Positions 41,755 through 51,344 of a stretch of DNA of 62,237 nt are shown here, in pieces. Below the pieces are notes generated by a model, which saw nothing but the letters and a program-made list of their open reading frames with translations, made no database searches and was not told the DNA's origin. The stretch's first letter is position 1. Every line of letters begins with the position of its first letter. The translations under genes and the position numbers were made by a program. Source of the stretch: Desulfovibrio sp. Lineage in GTDB: Bacteria > Desulfobacterota > Desulfovibrionia > Desulfovibrionales > Desulfovibrionaceae. The DNA is taken from positions 1-62,237 of the forward strand of contig JAFQED010000026.1 of NCBI GenBank assembly GCA_017415765.1, read 5' to 3'.

Positions 41755-43535
41755 TGCCCAAGACGCACACACGCTTCGCGCTCTTTTGCGCAGTTCTGCT
41801 TATGCTGTCTGCCTCGCTCTCCCTGCTGGGATGTGGTGGCTGCGCGGGTACGCAAAACCGCGAAGAGACGCGACACGCTTCGGACGGGGCGGCCCTGGAG
41901 GCCGCCCCCCTGTCTGCGGCGTCACAGGACACGGGTTTACCCATTCTGCCCGTACAGGAGGCCCTGTCCACACGAGCCTCAGACACATACAGCTACCTGC
42001 TGGTCATGCAGGCTCTGTTGCACGATGACGAAACAGCCCTGCTGGACGCCATCCCTCACCTTGCAGCCGCCAAAACCCCGCCCCAGGGCTGGCTGGAGGC
42101 CGGTGTCTGGCTCATGGGGCGCAAATCTCCCAGCAGCGTTATCTTTCTGGAACAGGCCCTTCGCCTCTGGCCCGATGATGTCTCGCTCAATCTGTTGCTG
42201 GCAGAGGCCCTTGTGGAACACGGCAAGGCTGAACGTGGCGTGAGCCTGATGCGTGATTTTTTACAACGCAGACCGGATTCACTGGATGCCCGTCTGGAAC
42301 TTTCCCTCCTGCTGGTCAAAACACGGCAGTTTGAGGAAGCCCGCAGCATCCTCAGTGCTATCAAGAGCAAAGAACGCTCTCCTCTCGTGGAATACTACCA
42401 GGCCCGCGCCCTTATCGGCATGGGCAGACAGCGCGAGTCCATCCCCCATTTGCGGGCAGCCCTCAAGGAGATGCCCGACTTTGTCGATGCCCGTGCAGAA
42501 CTGGCCTATGTCCTTGAACAGCTTGACAGGCTGGATGAGGCCCGCGCAGCCTACGAGGAGCTGCTTCGGCAGGATGTCTCCCGGCATGACGTGTTGTTAC
42601 GGCTCATCAGTCTGTCCCTGCGCTTAAAGCAGCCCGCCAAGGCACTCCGCTATATGGAGCAAGGCCCGGACAGTGAACCTTTTCGGCTGACCGTGGCCAG
42701 TATGCTTATTGAAAGCCGTCATTTTACCGAGGCAGAAAAAATCCTGCGGCAAATGGAGGACAGGGGCCAAGCCGGTGATGATGTCCATATGCTGCTGGCA
42801 GAACTCACCTGGAGGCAGCGGCGCACACTCCCCCAGGCCCTTGCCTGGCTGGACAGGATAGCCCCGGAAAGCAAAAACCAGGCCCGCTCCCGCCTGTTAC
42901 GGACGCAACTCCTGATTGAGGCCGGGCAGGAAGACAATGCCCGCCGCATCCTGCAACAGGGCCAGGCCGACTTTGGGCACATGCCGGACTTTTTTGAATT
43001 TGAAGCCCGTCTGCTGGCCGGACAGCGCAAATGGGATGACGCCATTGCCGTGGCCCGCAAGGCGTGCAGCCAGTGGCCTGATAATGGCGACATGTTCTTT
43101 TTGCTGGGCAGTCTGCTGGATGAAAAAGGGGACAAGGCCGGGGCCATGCAAATCATGGAAGACCTGGCCAAACGCCAGCCCGACAATCATCAGGCTCTGA
43201 ACTATGTGGGATACACCCTGGCCGAACAAGGGCGAGAGCTTGAACGGGCCTTGCAACTGCTGATCAGGGCCAACGATCTGGCCCCCAATCAGGCATATAT
43301 CGTGGACTCACTGGCTTGGGCCTTGTTTCGCCTTGACAGAACGGAAGAAGCCTTCCGGGAAATCAGCCGGGCAGCCAGCCTGAACGAACAGGGCGACCCC
43401 ACTATCTGGGAACACTACGGTGACATTGCCCGCAGCCTTGGGCGTCTTGATGAGGCCCGCAAGGGCTACAGCAAGGCACTGGAACTCAAACCCGCCAATG
43501 CCGATTCCATCCGGCAGCGGCTTTCCGAACTATGA
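41754..43535 (+). CDS. TPR-repeat lipoprotein
   Basis: 593 residues. A signal peptide with lipobox (SLSLLGC, Cys about residue 27) is followed by some ten tetratricopeptide repeats to the C-terminus (for example LLAEALVEHGKAERGVSLMR, LNYVGYTLAEQGRELERALQ and YGDIARSLGRLDEARKGYSK). Such outer-membrane TPR lipoproteins scaffold envelope or export complexes. It overlaps the next gene by four bases, and the next product is also a lipoprotein, so they may act together. Confidence 0.85.
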   Translation: MPKTHTRFALFCAVLLMLSASLSLLGCGGCAGTQNREETRHASDGAALEAAPLSAASQDTGLPILPVQEALSTRASDTYSYLLVMQALLHDDETALLDAIPHLAAAKTPPQGWLEAGVWLMGRKSPSSVIFLEQALRLWPDDVSLNLLLAEALVEHGKAERGVSLMRDFLQRRPDSLDARLELSLLLVKTRQFEEARSILSAIKSKERSPLVEYYQARALIGMGRQRESIPHLRAALKEMPDFVDARAELAYVLEQLDRLDEARAAYEELLRQDVSRHDVLLRLISLSLRLKQPAKALRYMEQGPDSEPFRLTVASMLIESRHFTEAEKILRQMEDRGQAGDDVHMLLAELTWRQRRTLPQALAWLDRIAPESKNQARSRLLRTQLLIEAGQEDNARRILQQGQADFGHMPDFFEFEARLLAGQRKWDDAIAVARKACSQWPDNGDMFFLLGSLLDEKGDKAGAMQIMEDLAKRQPDNHQALNYVGYTLAEQGRELERALQLLIRANDLAPNQAYIVDSLAWALFRLDRTEEAFREISRAASLNEQGDPTIWEHYGDIARSLGRLDEARKGYSKALELKPANADSIRQRLSEL

Positions 43536-44332
43536 AACGACTGCTGCTCTGTTGCTGTCTGCTCCTGCTTTGTGCCTGTGCCCGACAGCCCATCACCAGC
43601 CCGCCTGATATGGCGGCTTCGCCAACGACTGAAGTCACCAGTCTTAAGGGCCGCTGGCAGGCATACCTGAACGCAAACCTTGAGCATATCTCGCCCTTTC
43701 GTCTGCACCTGAGTCTGCGTTTTGGCCCGGAAGGCAATACCCGCCGCGTTACGGCCCTGTTCTGGGGCAACGGGGAGCAGCAGCTTCGGCTGGATGTCAT
43801 GGCCGGGGTTGGTGCGACCATCGGCAAGGTGCTGGAAGATGACGATGACTTTCTCATCTTCAGCCCACAGGAAAACAGAGCCTATTTCCATCAGGGGGCA
43901 GCAAGCCCTCTGCTTCGCCTTGGTGTCCCCTTCCCTCTTGGTCTGAAGCAACTGGCCGGACTGCTCAACGGACGTTATATTGATGCCTTTGGCGCAACGT
44001 GGAACCACGGCACGATTATGCCGGACGCTCTCCACGCCTATGATCTTGATGGCAAGCCCGGCGGGCAACTGACGCTGGATGCACAGGGACTGCCCGTGCT
44101 CTGGCAGGAACACCCCGGTGGCAAACACGGCTGGATCATGAAAATACAATATGATGACGGGCAGCCCCCGCAGCCTCGCCGCCTTGACGTTCGCCACAGC
44201 AATGGGACAGGTGGCGTCCTGCTTGTCAAATCACGCGAGAGTAACCTGCCGCCCTTCAGCCGACAGCAGATGGAGCTGATTTTACCCGATACTGCCCCAC
44301 TGCTGCCGCTTTCACAATTCAAGGGCCGCTGA
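43532..44332 (+). CDS. LolB-like outer-membrane lipoprotein
   Basis: 266 residues with a lipoprotein signal (LLLCCCLLLLCAC) and a beta-rich domain without other motifs (FRLHLSLRFGP, LRLDVMAGVGATIGKVLED, FLIFSPQENRAYFHQG). LolB and LolA share this type of half-barrel that carries lipoproteins to the outer membrane. Similarity seen by eye is weak; a LolA/B-fold periplasmic lipoprotein is the best description. It begins in an ATGA overlap with the TPR gene. Confidence 0.6.
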   Translation: MKRLLLCCCLLLLCACARQPITSPPDMAASPTTEVTSLKGRWQAYLNANLEHISPFRLHLSLRFGPEGNTRRVTALFWGNGEQQLRLDVMAGVGATIGKVLEDDDDFLIFSPQENRAYFHQGAASPLLRLGVPFPLGLKQLAGLLNGRYIDAFGATWNHGTIMPDALHAYDLDGKPGGQLTLDAQGLPVLWQEHPGGKHGWIMKIQYDDGQPPQPRRLDVRHSNGTGGVLLVKSRESNLPPFSRQQMELILPDTAPLLPLSQFKGR

Positions 44333-44351
44333 GATCCAAAGGAAGACAGTC

Positions 44352-44786
44352 ATGCAGCGTATCCATCTGGCCTCCGACCACGCCGGTTTTGCCCTCAAAC
44401 AAGAGCTGGCCCGCCGCCTTGCAACGCAGGGTTACGACATCGTTGATGACGGGACCCACGACACACAAAGTTGCGACTATCCTGTTTATGCCCATAAGCT
44501 CTGTGAGGCTGTGGCCGCCGAAGGAAGCCGTGGTGTACTCATCTGTGGCACGGGCCTTGGTATGTCCATGGCTGCCAATCGCCATACCGACATCCGCGCC
44601 GCGCTCTGCACAACAGAACTTCATGCCCGCATGAGCCGCTGCCACAATAACGCCAATGTTCTCTGCCTGGGGGCCAGGGTCACGGGTGTGGAACTGGCCT
44701 TTGCCATAGTTGACGTTTTTCTTGCTACAGAATTTGAAGGTGGGCGCCACCAACGCCGTCTTGACCTCCTGCGTCTGCAAGCCTGA
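44352..44786 (+). CDS. rpiB: Ribose-5-phosphate isomerase B
   Basis: 144 residues. The family start (IHLASDHAGFALKQELARRL), the DYPVYAHKLCEAVA segment, the active-site loop (GVLICGTGLGMSMAANR) and HARMSRCHNNANVLCLGARV are all as in RpiB. The enzyme interconverts ribose and ribulose 5-phosphate in the pentose phosphate pathway. Full length, with an SD-like AAGGAAG before the ATG. Confidence 0.95.
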   Translation: MQRIHLASDHAGFALKQELARRLATQGYDIVDDGTHDTQSCDYPVYAHKLCEAVAAEGSRGVLICGTGLGMSMAANRHTDIRAALCTTELHARMSRCHNNANVLCLGARVTGVELAFAIVDVFLATEFEGGRHQRRLDLLRLQA

Positions 44787-44817
44787 CACCACAACTGCCA
44801 ACAGCACAAGGTATATC

Positions 44818-46269
44818 ATGCAGCTTTACAATACCCTTGGTCGCCGCAAGGAAGAGTTTATCCCCCTGCGTCCCGGCAAAGCCCATATCTATGTTTGCGG
44901 TATCACTGCCTATGACTACTGCCATATCGGGCATGCCCGCTCGGCCCTTGTCTTTGACGTGCTGGTGCGCCACCTGCGCCAGTCCGGTCTTGACGTGCAT
45001 TTTGTCCGCAATTTTACGGATGTGGATGACAAGATCATCAAACGAGCCAACGAAGAGGGGCGCGACTGGCGTGAAGTGGCCGAAACCTATATGGCAGCCT
45101 TCCATGAGGATATGGACAGACTCGGCGTCTTGCGCGCCGATGAAGAGCCACGCGCCACCAACTATATCCCGCAGATTCAGTCCCTCTGCGCCCGCCTGAT
45201 AGAAGCTGGCCGGGCCTATGCCACGCCATCGGGTGATGTGTATTTTCGGGTGCGTGAATACGGCCCCTACGGCAAACTCTCTGGTCGCAGCCTTGATGAC
45301 CTCCAGGCTGGTGCGCGTGTGGCCCCCGGCGAGGAAAAGGAAGACCCGTTGGACTTTGCCCTCTGGAAAGCCGCCAAGCCCGGTGAACCTTTCTGGGAAA
45401 GCCCCTGGGGCAAGGGACGGCCTGGCTGGCATATCGAATGTTCAGCCATGAGCGAACCCTACCTGCCGCTGGACATTCACGGCGGTGGGCAGGATCTTGT
45501 CTTCCCCCACCACGAGAATGAGATCGCCCAGTCCGAGGCGGCCTGCTCCTGTGAGCTGGCACGCTTCTGGGTACACAACGGTTTCGTGCAGATCAATGCC
45601 GAAAAGATGTCCAAGTCACTGGGCAACTTCAAAACGATCCGCGACATCCTGGCAAGCTGGCTGCCTGAAGCCCTGCGGTTCTTTCTGCTGGGCAAGCATT
45701 ATCGCAGCCCCATTGATTTCAGTCCGGAGGGGATGGAAGAGGCAGAAAAAGGTCTGCAACGGGTCTATACCTCCCTGCTGGAAGCCCGCAAGGCACTGGA
45801 GCGTACCTCCTGGAAAAAGACTCCCTTGCCTGCTGCAATGCAAGAAGAATGGGCAGCCCTGCCCGCTGCCTTTGCCGCTGCCCTGGACGACGACCTCAAT
45901 ACGGCACAGGCCTTGGGACAAGTTTTTTCACAGGTGCGTATCGTCAATCGCCTGTTGGAAGAAAAGGCTCTCCGCGTCTCCGAAGCCGGTCGCGACCTTT
46001 TGCAGGACTTTCTGGCCCGTGCCCGCCAGTGGGAAGCCAGCCTTGGCCTGTTTGGGCAGGATCCGGCAGCCTTCCTGGCTGACCTGCGCACCATGCGGGC
46101 CACACGATGCCAGCTTGACCTTGGCCGGGTAGAAGAACTGCTGCATATGCGCGCTGAGGCGCGTGCGACCAAGGATTTTGCCCGTTCAGACGCTCTGCGC
46201 GATGCGCTTCTGCAGATGGGTGTGAGTGTACGGGATACCCCGGAAGGGCAAACCTGGGACATGGAGTAA
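44818..46269 (+). CDS. cysS: Cysteinyl-tRNA synthetase
   Basis: 483 residues from the ATG at 44818; longer frames start inside rpiB. The start [17 protein letters not shown], the HIGH motif ([15 protein letters not shown]), the zinc-site region ([19 protein letters not shown]) and the KMSKS motif ([16 protein letters not shown]) are complete, followed by the DALR-type anticodon domain. Charges tRNA-Cys. Normal length. Confidence 0.97.
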   Translation: MQLYNTLGRRKEEFIPLRPGKAHIYVCGITAYDYCHIGHARSALVFDVLVRHLRQSGLDVHFVRNFTDVDDKIIKRANEEGRDWREVAETYMAAFHEDMDRLGVLRADEEPRATNYIPQIQSLCARLIEAGRAYATPSGDVYFRVREYGPYGKLSGRSLDDLQAGARVAPGEEKEDPLDFALWKAAKPGEPFWESPWGKGRPGWHIECSAMSEPYLPLDIHGGGQDLVFPHHENEIAQSEAACSCELARFWVHNGFVQINAEKMSKSLGNFKTIRDILASWLPEALRFFLLGKHYRSPIDFSPEGMEEAEKGLQRVYTSLLEARKALERTSWKKTPLPAAMQEEWAALPAAFAAALDDDLNTAQALGQVFSQVRIVNRLLEEKALRVSEAGRDLLQDFLARARQWEASLGLFGQDPAAFLADLRTMRATRCQLDLGRVEELLHMRAEARATKDFARSDALRDALLQMGVSVRDTPEGQTWDME

Positions 46270-46282
46270 ACAAAGCCTGACC

Positions 46283-47692
46283 ATGCTGTATTGTCGGCCT
46301 CTTTCTCGCTGCATCGCCCTGTTTCTGCTGCTTCTGCTTATGCCCCTCTTCTGTTGTCCTCCGGCGGCGTGGGCATTCTTTTTCGGCGGAGTGTCCATCA
46401 AGGACGAAAAGGAGATGGGGCGCAAGTTTGATGTGATGGTTCGGGCCAGTCTGCCTATGGTGGATGACCCGGAAATCACCAACTATGTCAACTATATGCT
46501 GGGGCGGCTTACCCGCAAAATGCCGCCCCAGCCCTTTGCCTTCAAGGCCGCTGTCATCCGGCACAACGCCCTCAATGCCTTTGCCGTACCCGGTGGCTAT
46601 GTTTTTCTGTTCACTGGCCTGATGATGCAGGTGGAGCGTGAGGAGGAGCTTGCCGGTGTACTGGCCCATGAGCTGGCCCATGTCACCCAGCGGCATGTGG
46701 CCTCCCGTCTGGAACGCGCCCAGTATCTGACAGTCGGCTCACTCCTGCTTGCCATTGCCGGGGTTGCCGTGGGGGGGCCGGGCGGCGGTGCGCTGGCCAT
46801 GGGCGCGCTGGGCGGCAGCCAGTCGGCCATGCTCAATTACAGCCGCCTTGACGAGACTGAGGCTGACCAGATTGGTCTGCAATTCCTCATAGCCGCAGGC
46901 TATCCACCCGCTGGAATGGTGGGGGGGTTCAAGGTGCTGCGCCAAAAAAGCTGGATGTCGGGCATGAGCATCCCCACCTATCTTTCCACCCATCCTGCCA
47001 TCGGTGACCGTATCAACAGCCTTCAGGCCCGTATTGAAACGCTCTCAGCCCACATCCGCAACAGGACACAGGACACATCCCGTTTTCAGCGGGTCAAGAC
47101 CCTGCTCTGGGCGCGGTATGGCGACAGCCAGGCTGCCCTGCAACGCTTCAGCGGCTCTGACGCGCTTTCCTGCATGGGCCGGGGTATGGTGCTGGCCCGG
47201 TCGAACAAGATCAATGAGGCCAGTACGGCCTTTGATGCTGCGCTGAAGGCAGCACCTCGTGACCCGCTTGTTCTGCGCGAGGCTGGGGCCTTCCACTACC
47301 GCAAGGGAGATATGCGCCGGGCCGGAGGCCTGTTGCAGCAGGCCATGCAGTTGGACAGAAATGACTACATGGCGGCCTTTTTCTTTGCCAGGATGCTGGA
47401 TGAAACCGGACGTCAGGCACAGGCCGCAGCTCATTACCGTGAAGTGCTGCGCCATGTGCCGGAAGAGCCAGACGTACATGCTGCCTATGCCCGCTCGCTG
47501 GGAGAAAGTGGTAAGACATTGGATGCCTATATCCACCTTGCCTACAGTGCCATTTATTCCAATGACCGCCGACAGGCCGAGCGGCATGTCAAAAAAGCCC
47601 GTGCCCTTGCGGAAAAAACGCCCGACAGGAATGCCCTGAACAAACTTGAGGACATCTACAGGGAACGTAAGGAAGTGTGGGAGGCAGACTAG
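46283..47692 (+). CDS. M48 zinc metalloprotease with TPR domain (BepA-like)
   Basis: 469 residues from the ATG at 46283. A signal peptide (about 1-33, LLLLLMPLFCCPPAAWAFFF) is followed by the M48 domain with H129-E-x-x-H133 (LAHELAHVTQRHVAS) and the third ligand region (SRLDETEADQIGLQFL). Next is a C-terminal TPR half (about 265-465). This layout is that of BepA, the periplasmic chaperone-protease for outer-membrane proteins. Catalytic residues are intact. Confidence 0.88.
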   Translation: MLYCRPLSRCIALFLLLLLMPLFCCPPAAWAFFFGGVSIKDEKEMGRKFDVMVRASLPMVDDPEITNYVNYMLGRLTRKMPPQPFAFKAAVIRHNALNAFAVPGGYVFLFTGLMMQVEREEELAGVLAHELAHVTQRHVASRLERAQYLTVGSLLLAIAGVAVGGPGGGALAMGALGGSQSAMLNYSRLDETEADQIGLQFLIAAGYPPAGMVGGFKVLRQKSWMSGMSIPTYLSTHPAIGDRINSLQARIETLSAHIRNRTQDTSRFQRVKTLLWARYGDSQAALQRFSGSDALSCMGRGMVLARSNKINEASTAFDAALKAAPRDPLVLREAGAFHYRKGDMRRAGGLLQQAMQLDRNDYMAAFFFARMLDETGRQAQAAAHYREVLRHVPEEPDVHAAYARSLGESGKTLDAYIHLAYSAIYSNDRRQAERHVKKARALAEKTPDRNALNKLEDIYRERKEVWEAD

Positions 47693-48003
47693 CCACGCCA
47701 TTAGCCCTTTGCTAAGCGGGTGGCCGTAGGGTATTTTAAGGAGGCAAACGCTAATCCCTTGCTCTGCAAGGATATTTGGGTACACCAACCCCGGTTCTGG
47801 TCTTTTTTCAGTTGACATATCCGGCGGCTTTACTTAGTACAGAACGAACGCAAGACTTGCTGCCATTGCCACGTCAGTGCCCGCATGGACGCAGCGGCCG
47901 CTGCCTTTTTATGTTCTTGGGCAGAAACCGCAGATCGGCCTCTGGTGACGGCATACGGCAGAGTCCCCGGGAATCCCAAATTTCTGTCTGATGGAGAAGT
48001 AAA
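47693..48003. other. Leader and promoter region of the HU gene
   Basis: A 311-base gap. TTGACA at 47812-47817, 16 bases, then TTAGTA, and an AT-rich TACTTAGTACAG, is the best promoter candidate; the remaining 180-base leader shows no gene. A short AGGAGG at about 47741-47746 is not followed by a start codon with a good frame. Confidence 0.5.
47812..47839 (+). promoter_or_regulatory. Probable promoter of the HU gene
   Basis: A consensus -35 (TTGACA) with a TTAGTA -10 at a 16-base spacing, about 165 bases before the start codon. The -10 match is only moderate. Confidence 0.45.
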
Positions 48004-48279
48004 ATGACCAAAGCTGAACTTGTCGAAAAAATTTACACCAAGGCTGGTCTGCCCACCAAGGCCAAGGCAGAGGAAGCTCTGGAAGCCGTTGTCTCCTCCC
48101 TGCGCGAAGCCCTTGCTGCGGGTGAGTCCGTGACTTTCACCGGCTTTGGCAGCTTCAAGGTTGTTTCCCGTGCTGCCCGCAAAGGACGCAACCCCCGCAC
48201 CGGCAAGGAAATCACCATCCCGGCCAGCAAGGTCGCCAAGTTTACCCCCGGCAAGGGTCTGAAAGAAGTTATCAAGTAA
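48004..48279 (+). CDS. hup: DNA-binding protein HU
   Basis: 91 residues, the size of HU. The sequence has the family's N-terminal helices (TKAELVEKIYTKAGLPTKAK), the VTFTGFGSFKVVSRAARKGR strand and the GRNPRTGKEITIPASKVAKF arm that wraps DNA. It compacts the nucleoid and assists architecture-dependent processes. SD-like GGAGAAG lies before the ATG. A terminator follows. Confidence 0.96.
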   Translation: MTKAELVEKIYTKAGLPTKAKAEEALEAVVSSLREALAAGESVTFTGFGSFKVVSRAARKGRNPRTGKEITIPASKVAKFTPGKGLKEVIK

Positions 48280-48305
48280 AGCTGTGGCTCATTGGCAGAT
48301 ACCGA

Positions 48306-48333
48306 GACGGCATCCCAGTGGATGCCGTCTTTT
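48306..48333 (+). terminator. Rho-independent terminator after the HU gene
   Basis: GACGGCATCC, loop CAGT, GGATGCCGTC, then four T, 27 bases after the stop codon. Confidence 0.85.
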
Positions 48334-48484
48334 GCTATCAAAACACTTTTTTGCCTGAAGTATGTTATTTCCCAACCTTTCACATGTGCTGGCCTTTCTT
48401 GACAAGCCGCGTGCCAGGCGGGCATTCTTGCTTGTGACCTTGTAAGTTTTCTGTCTCATCGCCCGCGTGACAAAGGAGTTTTGA

Positions 48485-48961
48485 ATGCAAAAGGCTCTGC
48501 TCTGTCTGCTGCTGTCGCTGTGCTGTGTTTGCCCAGCCCATGCCTGGACTGGCTATGTCCTGCGGGTGGAGGACGGCAATTCTATCCTTTTGAGTACACA
48601 GGAAAACAGCTCGGCAGACCAGGTTCTCGTGCGTCTTTACGGTATCGAAGCTCCCGTTTTGCAGCAGCCCTATGCCAAGGAGGCGCAGGCATGTTTGCAG
48701 CGGCTTCTGCCACGCGGGGCAAAGGTCAATATAGAGCCGACCAGCAAAGATGCGGACGGCGTACAGACCGCGCTGGTGCAGGTGGACGGCACGTCTGTCA
48801 ACTACCAGCTGCTGGTCGAAGGCTTGGCCTGGGTGGATCGCACCTCGTGCAAGGCCCTGTTTTGCCGTCGCTGGTATATTCAGGAACACCGTGCCGTTGA
48901 AGACGGACGGGGACTGTGGGGCCTCAAGCTGCCTACTCCCCCCTGGCAGTGGAGCCGCTAG
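48485..48961 (+). CDS. Secreted thermonuclease-like (SNase) nuclease
   Basis: 158 residues from the ATG at 48485 with AAGGAG upstream. The signal peptide ends at about residue 20 (CVCPAHAW). The OB-fold carries the SNase catalytic pattern: V-R-L-Y-G-I-E-A-P in place of VRL.GIDAPE, YAKEAQACLQRLL, and R-W-Y-I-Q-E-H-R-A-V-E-D-G-R-G-L-W-G in the C-terminal helix-loop. Some catalytic residues differ from staphylococcal nuclease (the Asp in the first loop is Glu), so activity is likely but not certain. No T3SS connection is seen. Confidence 0.75.
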   Translation: MQKALLCLLLSLCCVCPAHAWTGYVLRVEDGNSILLSTQENSSADQVLVRLYGIEAPVLQQPYAKEAQACLQRLLPRGAKVNIEPTSKDADGVQTALVQVDGTSVNYQLLVEGLAWVDRTSCKALFCRRWYIQEHRAVEDGRGLWGLKLPTPPWQWSR

Positions 48962-49024
48962 AGCGAACTGCTTTTTTCCACAAGCCACACCCCAAAAGAC
49001 AGCACTGCTGTTATGAGCAAACAA

Positions 49025-49055
49025 CAAGGGCCGTCTCCATGGGAGAAGGCCCTTG
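49025..49055 (-). terminator. Probable terminator of the hemerythrin gene
   Basis: CAAGGGCC, 15 bases, GGCCCTTG; on the minus strand it is followed by TTGTTTG. It lies 23 bases after the stop of the leftward gene. Confidence 0.55.
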
Positions 49056-49077
49056 CAAGCTGTTACCTGGTGAGAGA

Positions 49078-50151
49078 TCAGGCGGCGGAATCCGCCTTGG
49101 CCGTCCTCAAATAGGGGGCAAAGGCCACATCCATGCCTGAAATATGGTGGATAAGCCAATCACGCAAAAAGTGCAGTACCTCCATATCCACATTGGCCTT
49201 ACCGGCCAGCAGGGCGGTGTGGAATTCCTCCACCTTGGTGCGAAAGTCCTCATGTATCCTGATGTGCTTTTCCGTATCCGGGTAGTCTGTACGCTTGAAG
49301 AAAATCTCTTCGGTATTGAAATGGGTAAAGGCATAACCGGCAAGGGCTTCAAGCACCTCCTGCAGCTCCTCTCTGGATCGACCAGTGTTGATGGCATGGT
49401 GCAGCTTGTTGATATACGTCAGCAGGAGCTTATGCTGCCCGTCAATGGCCTCAATCCCGGTGGCAAGCTCGTCTGACCAGGCCGCAAAGAGGATCCCCCC
49501 TTCCTGATGGGGGGCAGTACTACTGGCAGTGCCAGTATCCGTAAACCCCTCTAACTGGGTCAGGCAATCTTCAAGAAAATCCACCTCACTCTTAAAGCCG
49601 CGCATACACTCGCTCAAGTCTTTTTTCAGGATAGACACACTGGCCGAGACCGCCTCAGGGTCATTGTCCCGGGCATAGGCGGCCAGCCTGTCGATCTCGC
49701 AGTGCATTTCCAGTGAAATGGCCTGGATGTGGCGGGACTGCACCCGCATACTGTCACGGGCCATACGCAAGCTGGCAGCCAGGAGTGCCTGTCGCTCCTT
49801 CTCCTCCTCAGCAGCAAAGGCTCTGTCAGCACTATCTGACGAAGGCTGTTCCGTATTCACTGTTTGAGGGATGGTTGCCCCAGGGCCGGGATGGCCGGTA
49901 CTGACCGCTGCCAGCCCGGCCCATATCCCATAGCTTGCCGGGCAAAGCCCCTGTGCCTTTTGGCGCAGGGCCTGTTCCAGCCGTCTTGCCGGTGCAAATA
50001 CCGCTTGCTGAAGGAGGATGAGTCCGGCGCAGCCGCCCAGAAGGGCTATCACGGCCAGCCAGCCCGCCAGCGGGCCTGTGTCTGCCAGCACAGCTCCGGC
50101 TGCTCCCGTAAGGATACTGCCTGCCAGCAACAGAAAGACTACCGTTTTCAT
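49078..50151 (-). CDS. Membrane-anchored bacteriohemerythrin
   Basis: 357 residues. Two N-terminal membrane helices (about 5-25 and 30-52), a helical cytosolic region (about 115-210, QALLAASLRMARDSMRVQSR) without the methyl-accepting signature, and a C-terminal hemerythrin domain (about 225-350). The di-iron ligands are in GIEAIDGQHKLLL, FTHFNTEEIFF, HIRIHEDF and WLIHHISGMDVAF. It binds or senses oxygen, which fits an anaerobe facing air stress. Located downstream of nifS on the same strand, 35 bases away. Confidence 0.9.
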   Translation of the reverse strand: MKTVVFLLLAGSILTGAAGAVLADTGPLAGWLAVIALLGGCAGLILLQQAVFAPARRLEQALRQKAQGLCPASYGIWAGLAAVSTGHPGPGATIPQTVNTEQPSSDSADRAFAAEEEKERQALLAASLRMARDSMRVQSRHIQAISLEMHCEIDRLAAYARDNDPEAVSASVSILKKDLSECMRGFKSEVDFLEDCLTQLEGFTDTGTASSTAPHQEGGILFAAWSDELATGIEAIDGQHKLLLTYINKLHHAINTGRSREELQEVLEALAGYAFTHFNTEEIFFKRTDYPDTEKHIRIHEDFRTKVEEFHTALLAGKANVDMEVLHFLRDWLIHHISGMDVAFAPYLRTAKADSAA

Positions 50152-50186
50152 GCCATGCCTCCTTTGTCCTGCCCAAAATAGATCGC

Positions 50187-51341
50187 CTAATCCTTGAAGG
50201 GCGAGATAGCCCGCAGGGTTTCAATGACCTTGGGGAAGTTTGCAAGCACATAGTCCACTTCACTCTCGGTTGTGTAGCGCGAAAGCGAAAGGCGCACGGA
50301 ACCGTGGGCATAGGTAAAGGGTACACCCATAGCCCGAAGTACATGCGAAGGCTCAAGGCTGCCTGAAGTGCAGGCCGAGCCGGAACTGGCGCAGATACCC
50401 AACCTGTCCAGCATCAACAGGATGGCTTCGCCTTCCACATTCTTGAAGGCGATATTAGTGGTATTGGGCAGGCGGTTTTCAATATCACCGTTGACCATGC
50501 TGTGCGGGATGCTGGCCAGCAAGCCCTGCTCCAGCCTGTCACGCAGACGGGACACGTGCTGACGTTCCTCTTCCATATGCTGCTGGGCCAGCTCGGCAGC
50601 CACCCCAAGCCCGGCAATGTAGGGGACGTTTTCGGTACCGGCCCGGCGGCCCCCTTCCTGATGGCCCCCGCGCAAAAGTGGCCTGAAACGCATACCGCGC
50701 CTGATGTAGAGGACACCAATCCCCTTGGGCGCATGCAGTTTGTGCCCGGAAAGGGAGAGCATGTCCACCGGCAGTTTGCCAAGGTCAATGGGGCATTTGC
50801 CCACGGCCTGCACGGCATCGGTGTGAAAGAGTATCCCACGCTCACGGGCCATTTCGGCCATGCGCTGGATGGGATAGATATTGCCCACTTCGTTGTTGGC
50901 AAACATGATGGACACAAGGGCTGTGTCATCACTGAGCGCGGCGGCATATTCATCCATATCAAGCCGCCCCTTGCCATCTACGCTGAGCAGGGTCAGACGA
51001 TAGCCCTGCCGCTCCCAGTATTGGGCCACACTGAGGATAGCCGGATGCTCCACCCGCGTGGTGATGATATGGCGTTTTTCGGGTCTGGTCTGCAGTGCCG
51101 ACCAGATGGCCGTATTGTCACTTTCCGATCCGCAGGAGGTGAAGAGTATTTCTTCAGGAGAAGCCCCCAGCAGAGCTGCCATGCGTTCACGGGCGGTTTC
51201 TACGGTGTTGCCCACCTGCCCGCCAAAACTGTGCATACTGGAGGGATTACCATAGAGTTCGCCCAGGAATGGCAGAATGGCCTCACGTACTTCCGGTGCC
51301 ACAGCCGTGGTGGCGTTGTTATCAAGATAGACAGTCTGCAT
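50187..51341 (-). CDS. nifS: Cysteine desulfurase NifS
   Basis: 384 residues. The start VYLDNNATTAVAPEVREAIL, the PLP lysine in LSLSGHKLHAPKGIGVLYIR, EHPAILS, and the active-site Cys in GICASSGSACTSGSLEPSHVL identify the NifS/IscS family. It takes sulfur from cysteine for Fe-S clusters. The stop is near hemerythrin; nifU lies three bases upstream. In Desulfovibrionaceae this pair serves general Fe-S assembly as well as nitrogenase. Confidence 0.95.
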   Translation of the reverse strand: MQTVYLDNNATTAVAPEVREAILPFLGELYGNPSSMHSFGGQVGNTVETARERMAALLGASPEEILFTSCGSESDNTAIWSALQTRPEKRHIITTRVEHPAILSVAQYWERQGYRLTLLSVDGKGRLDMDEYAAALSDDTALVSIMFANNEVGNIYPIQRMAEMARERGILFHTDAVQAVGKCPIDLGKLPVDMLSLSGHKLHAPKGIGVLYIRRGMRFRPLLRGGHQEGGRRAGTENVPYIAGLGVAAELAQQHMEEERQHVSRLRDRLEQGLLASIPHSMVNGDIENRLPNTTNIAFKNVEGEAILLMLDRLGICASSGSACTSGSLEPSHVLRAMGVPFTYAHGSVRLSLSRYTTESEVDYVLANFPKVIETLRAISPFKD

Positions 51342-51344
51342 GAT

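Noticed and set aside
48961..48975. TAGAGCGAACTGC after the nuclease gene as another copy of the palindromic repeat
   Set aside because: Only the first eight bases match and no hairpin follows.
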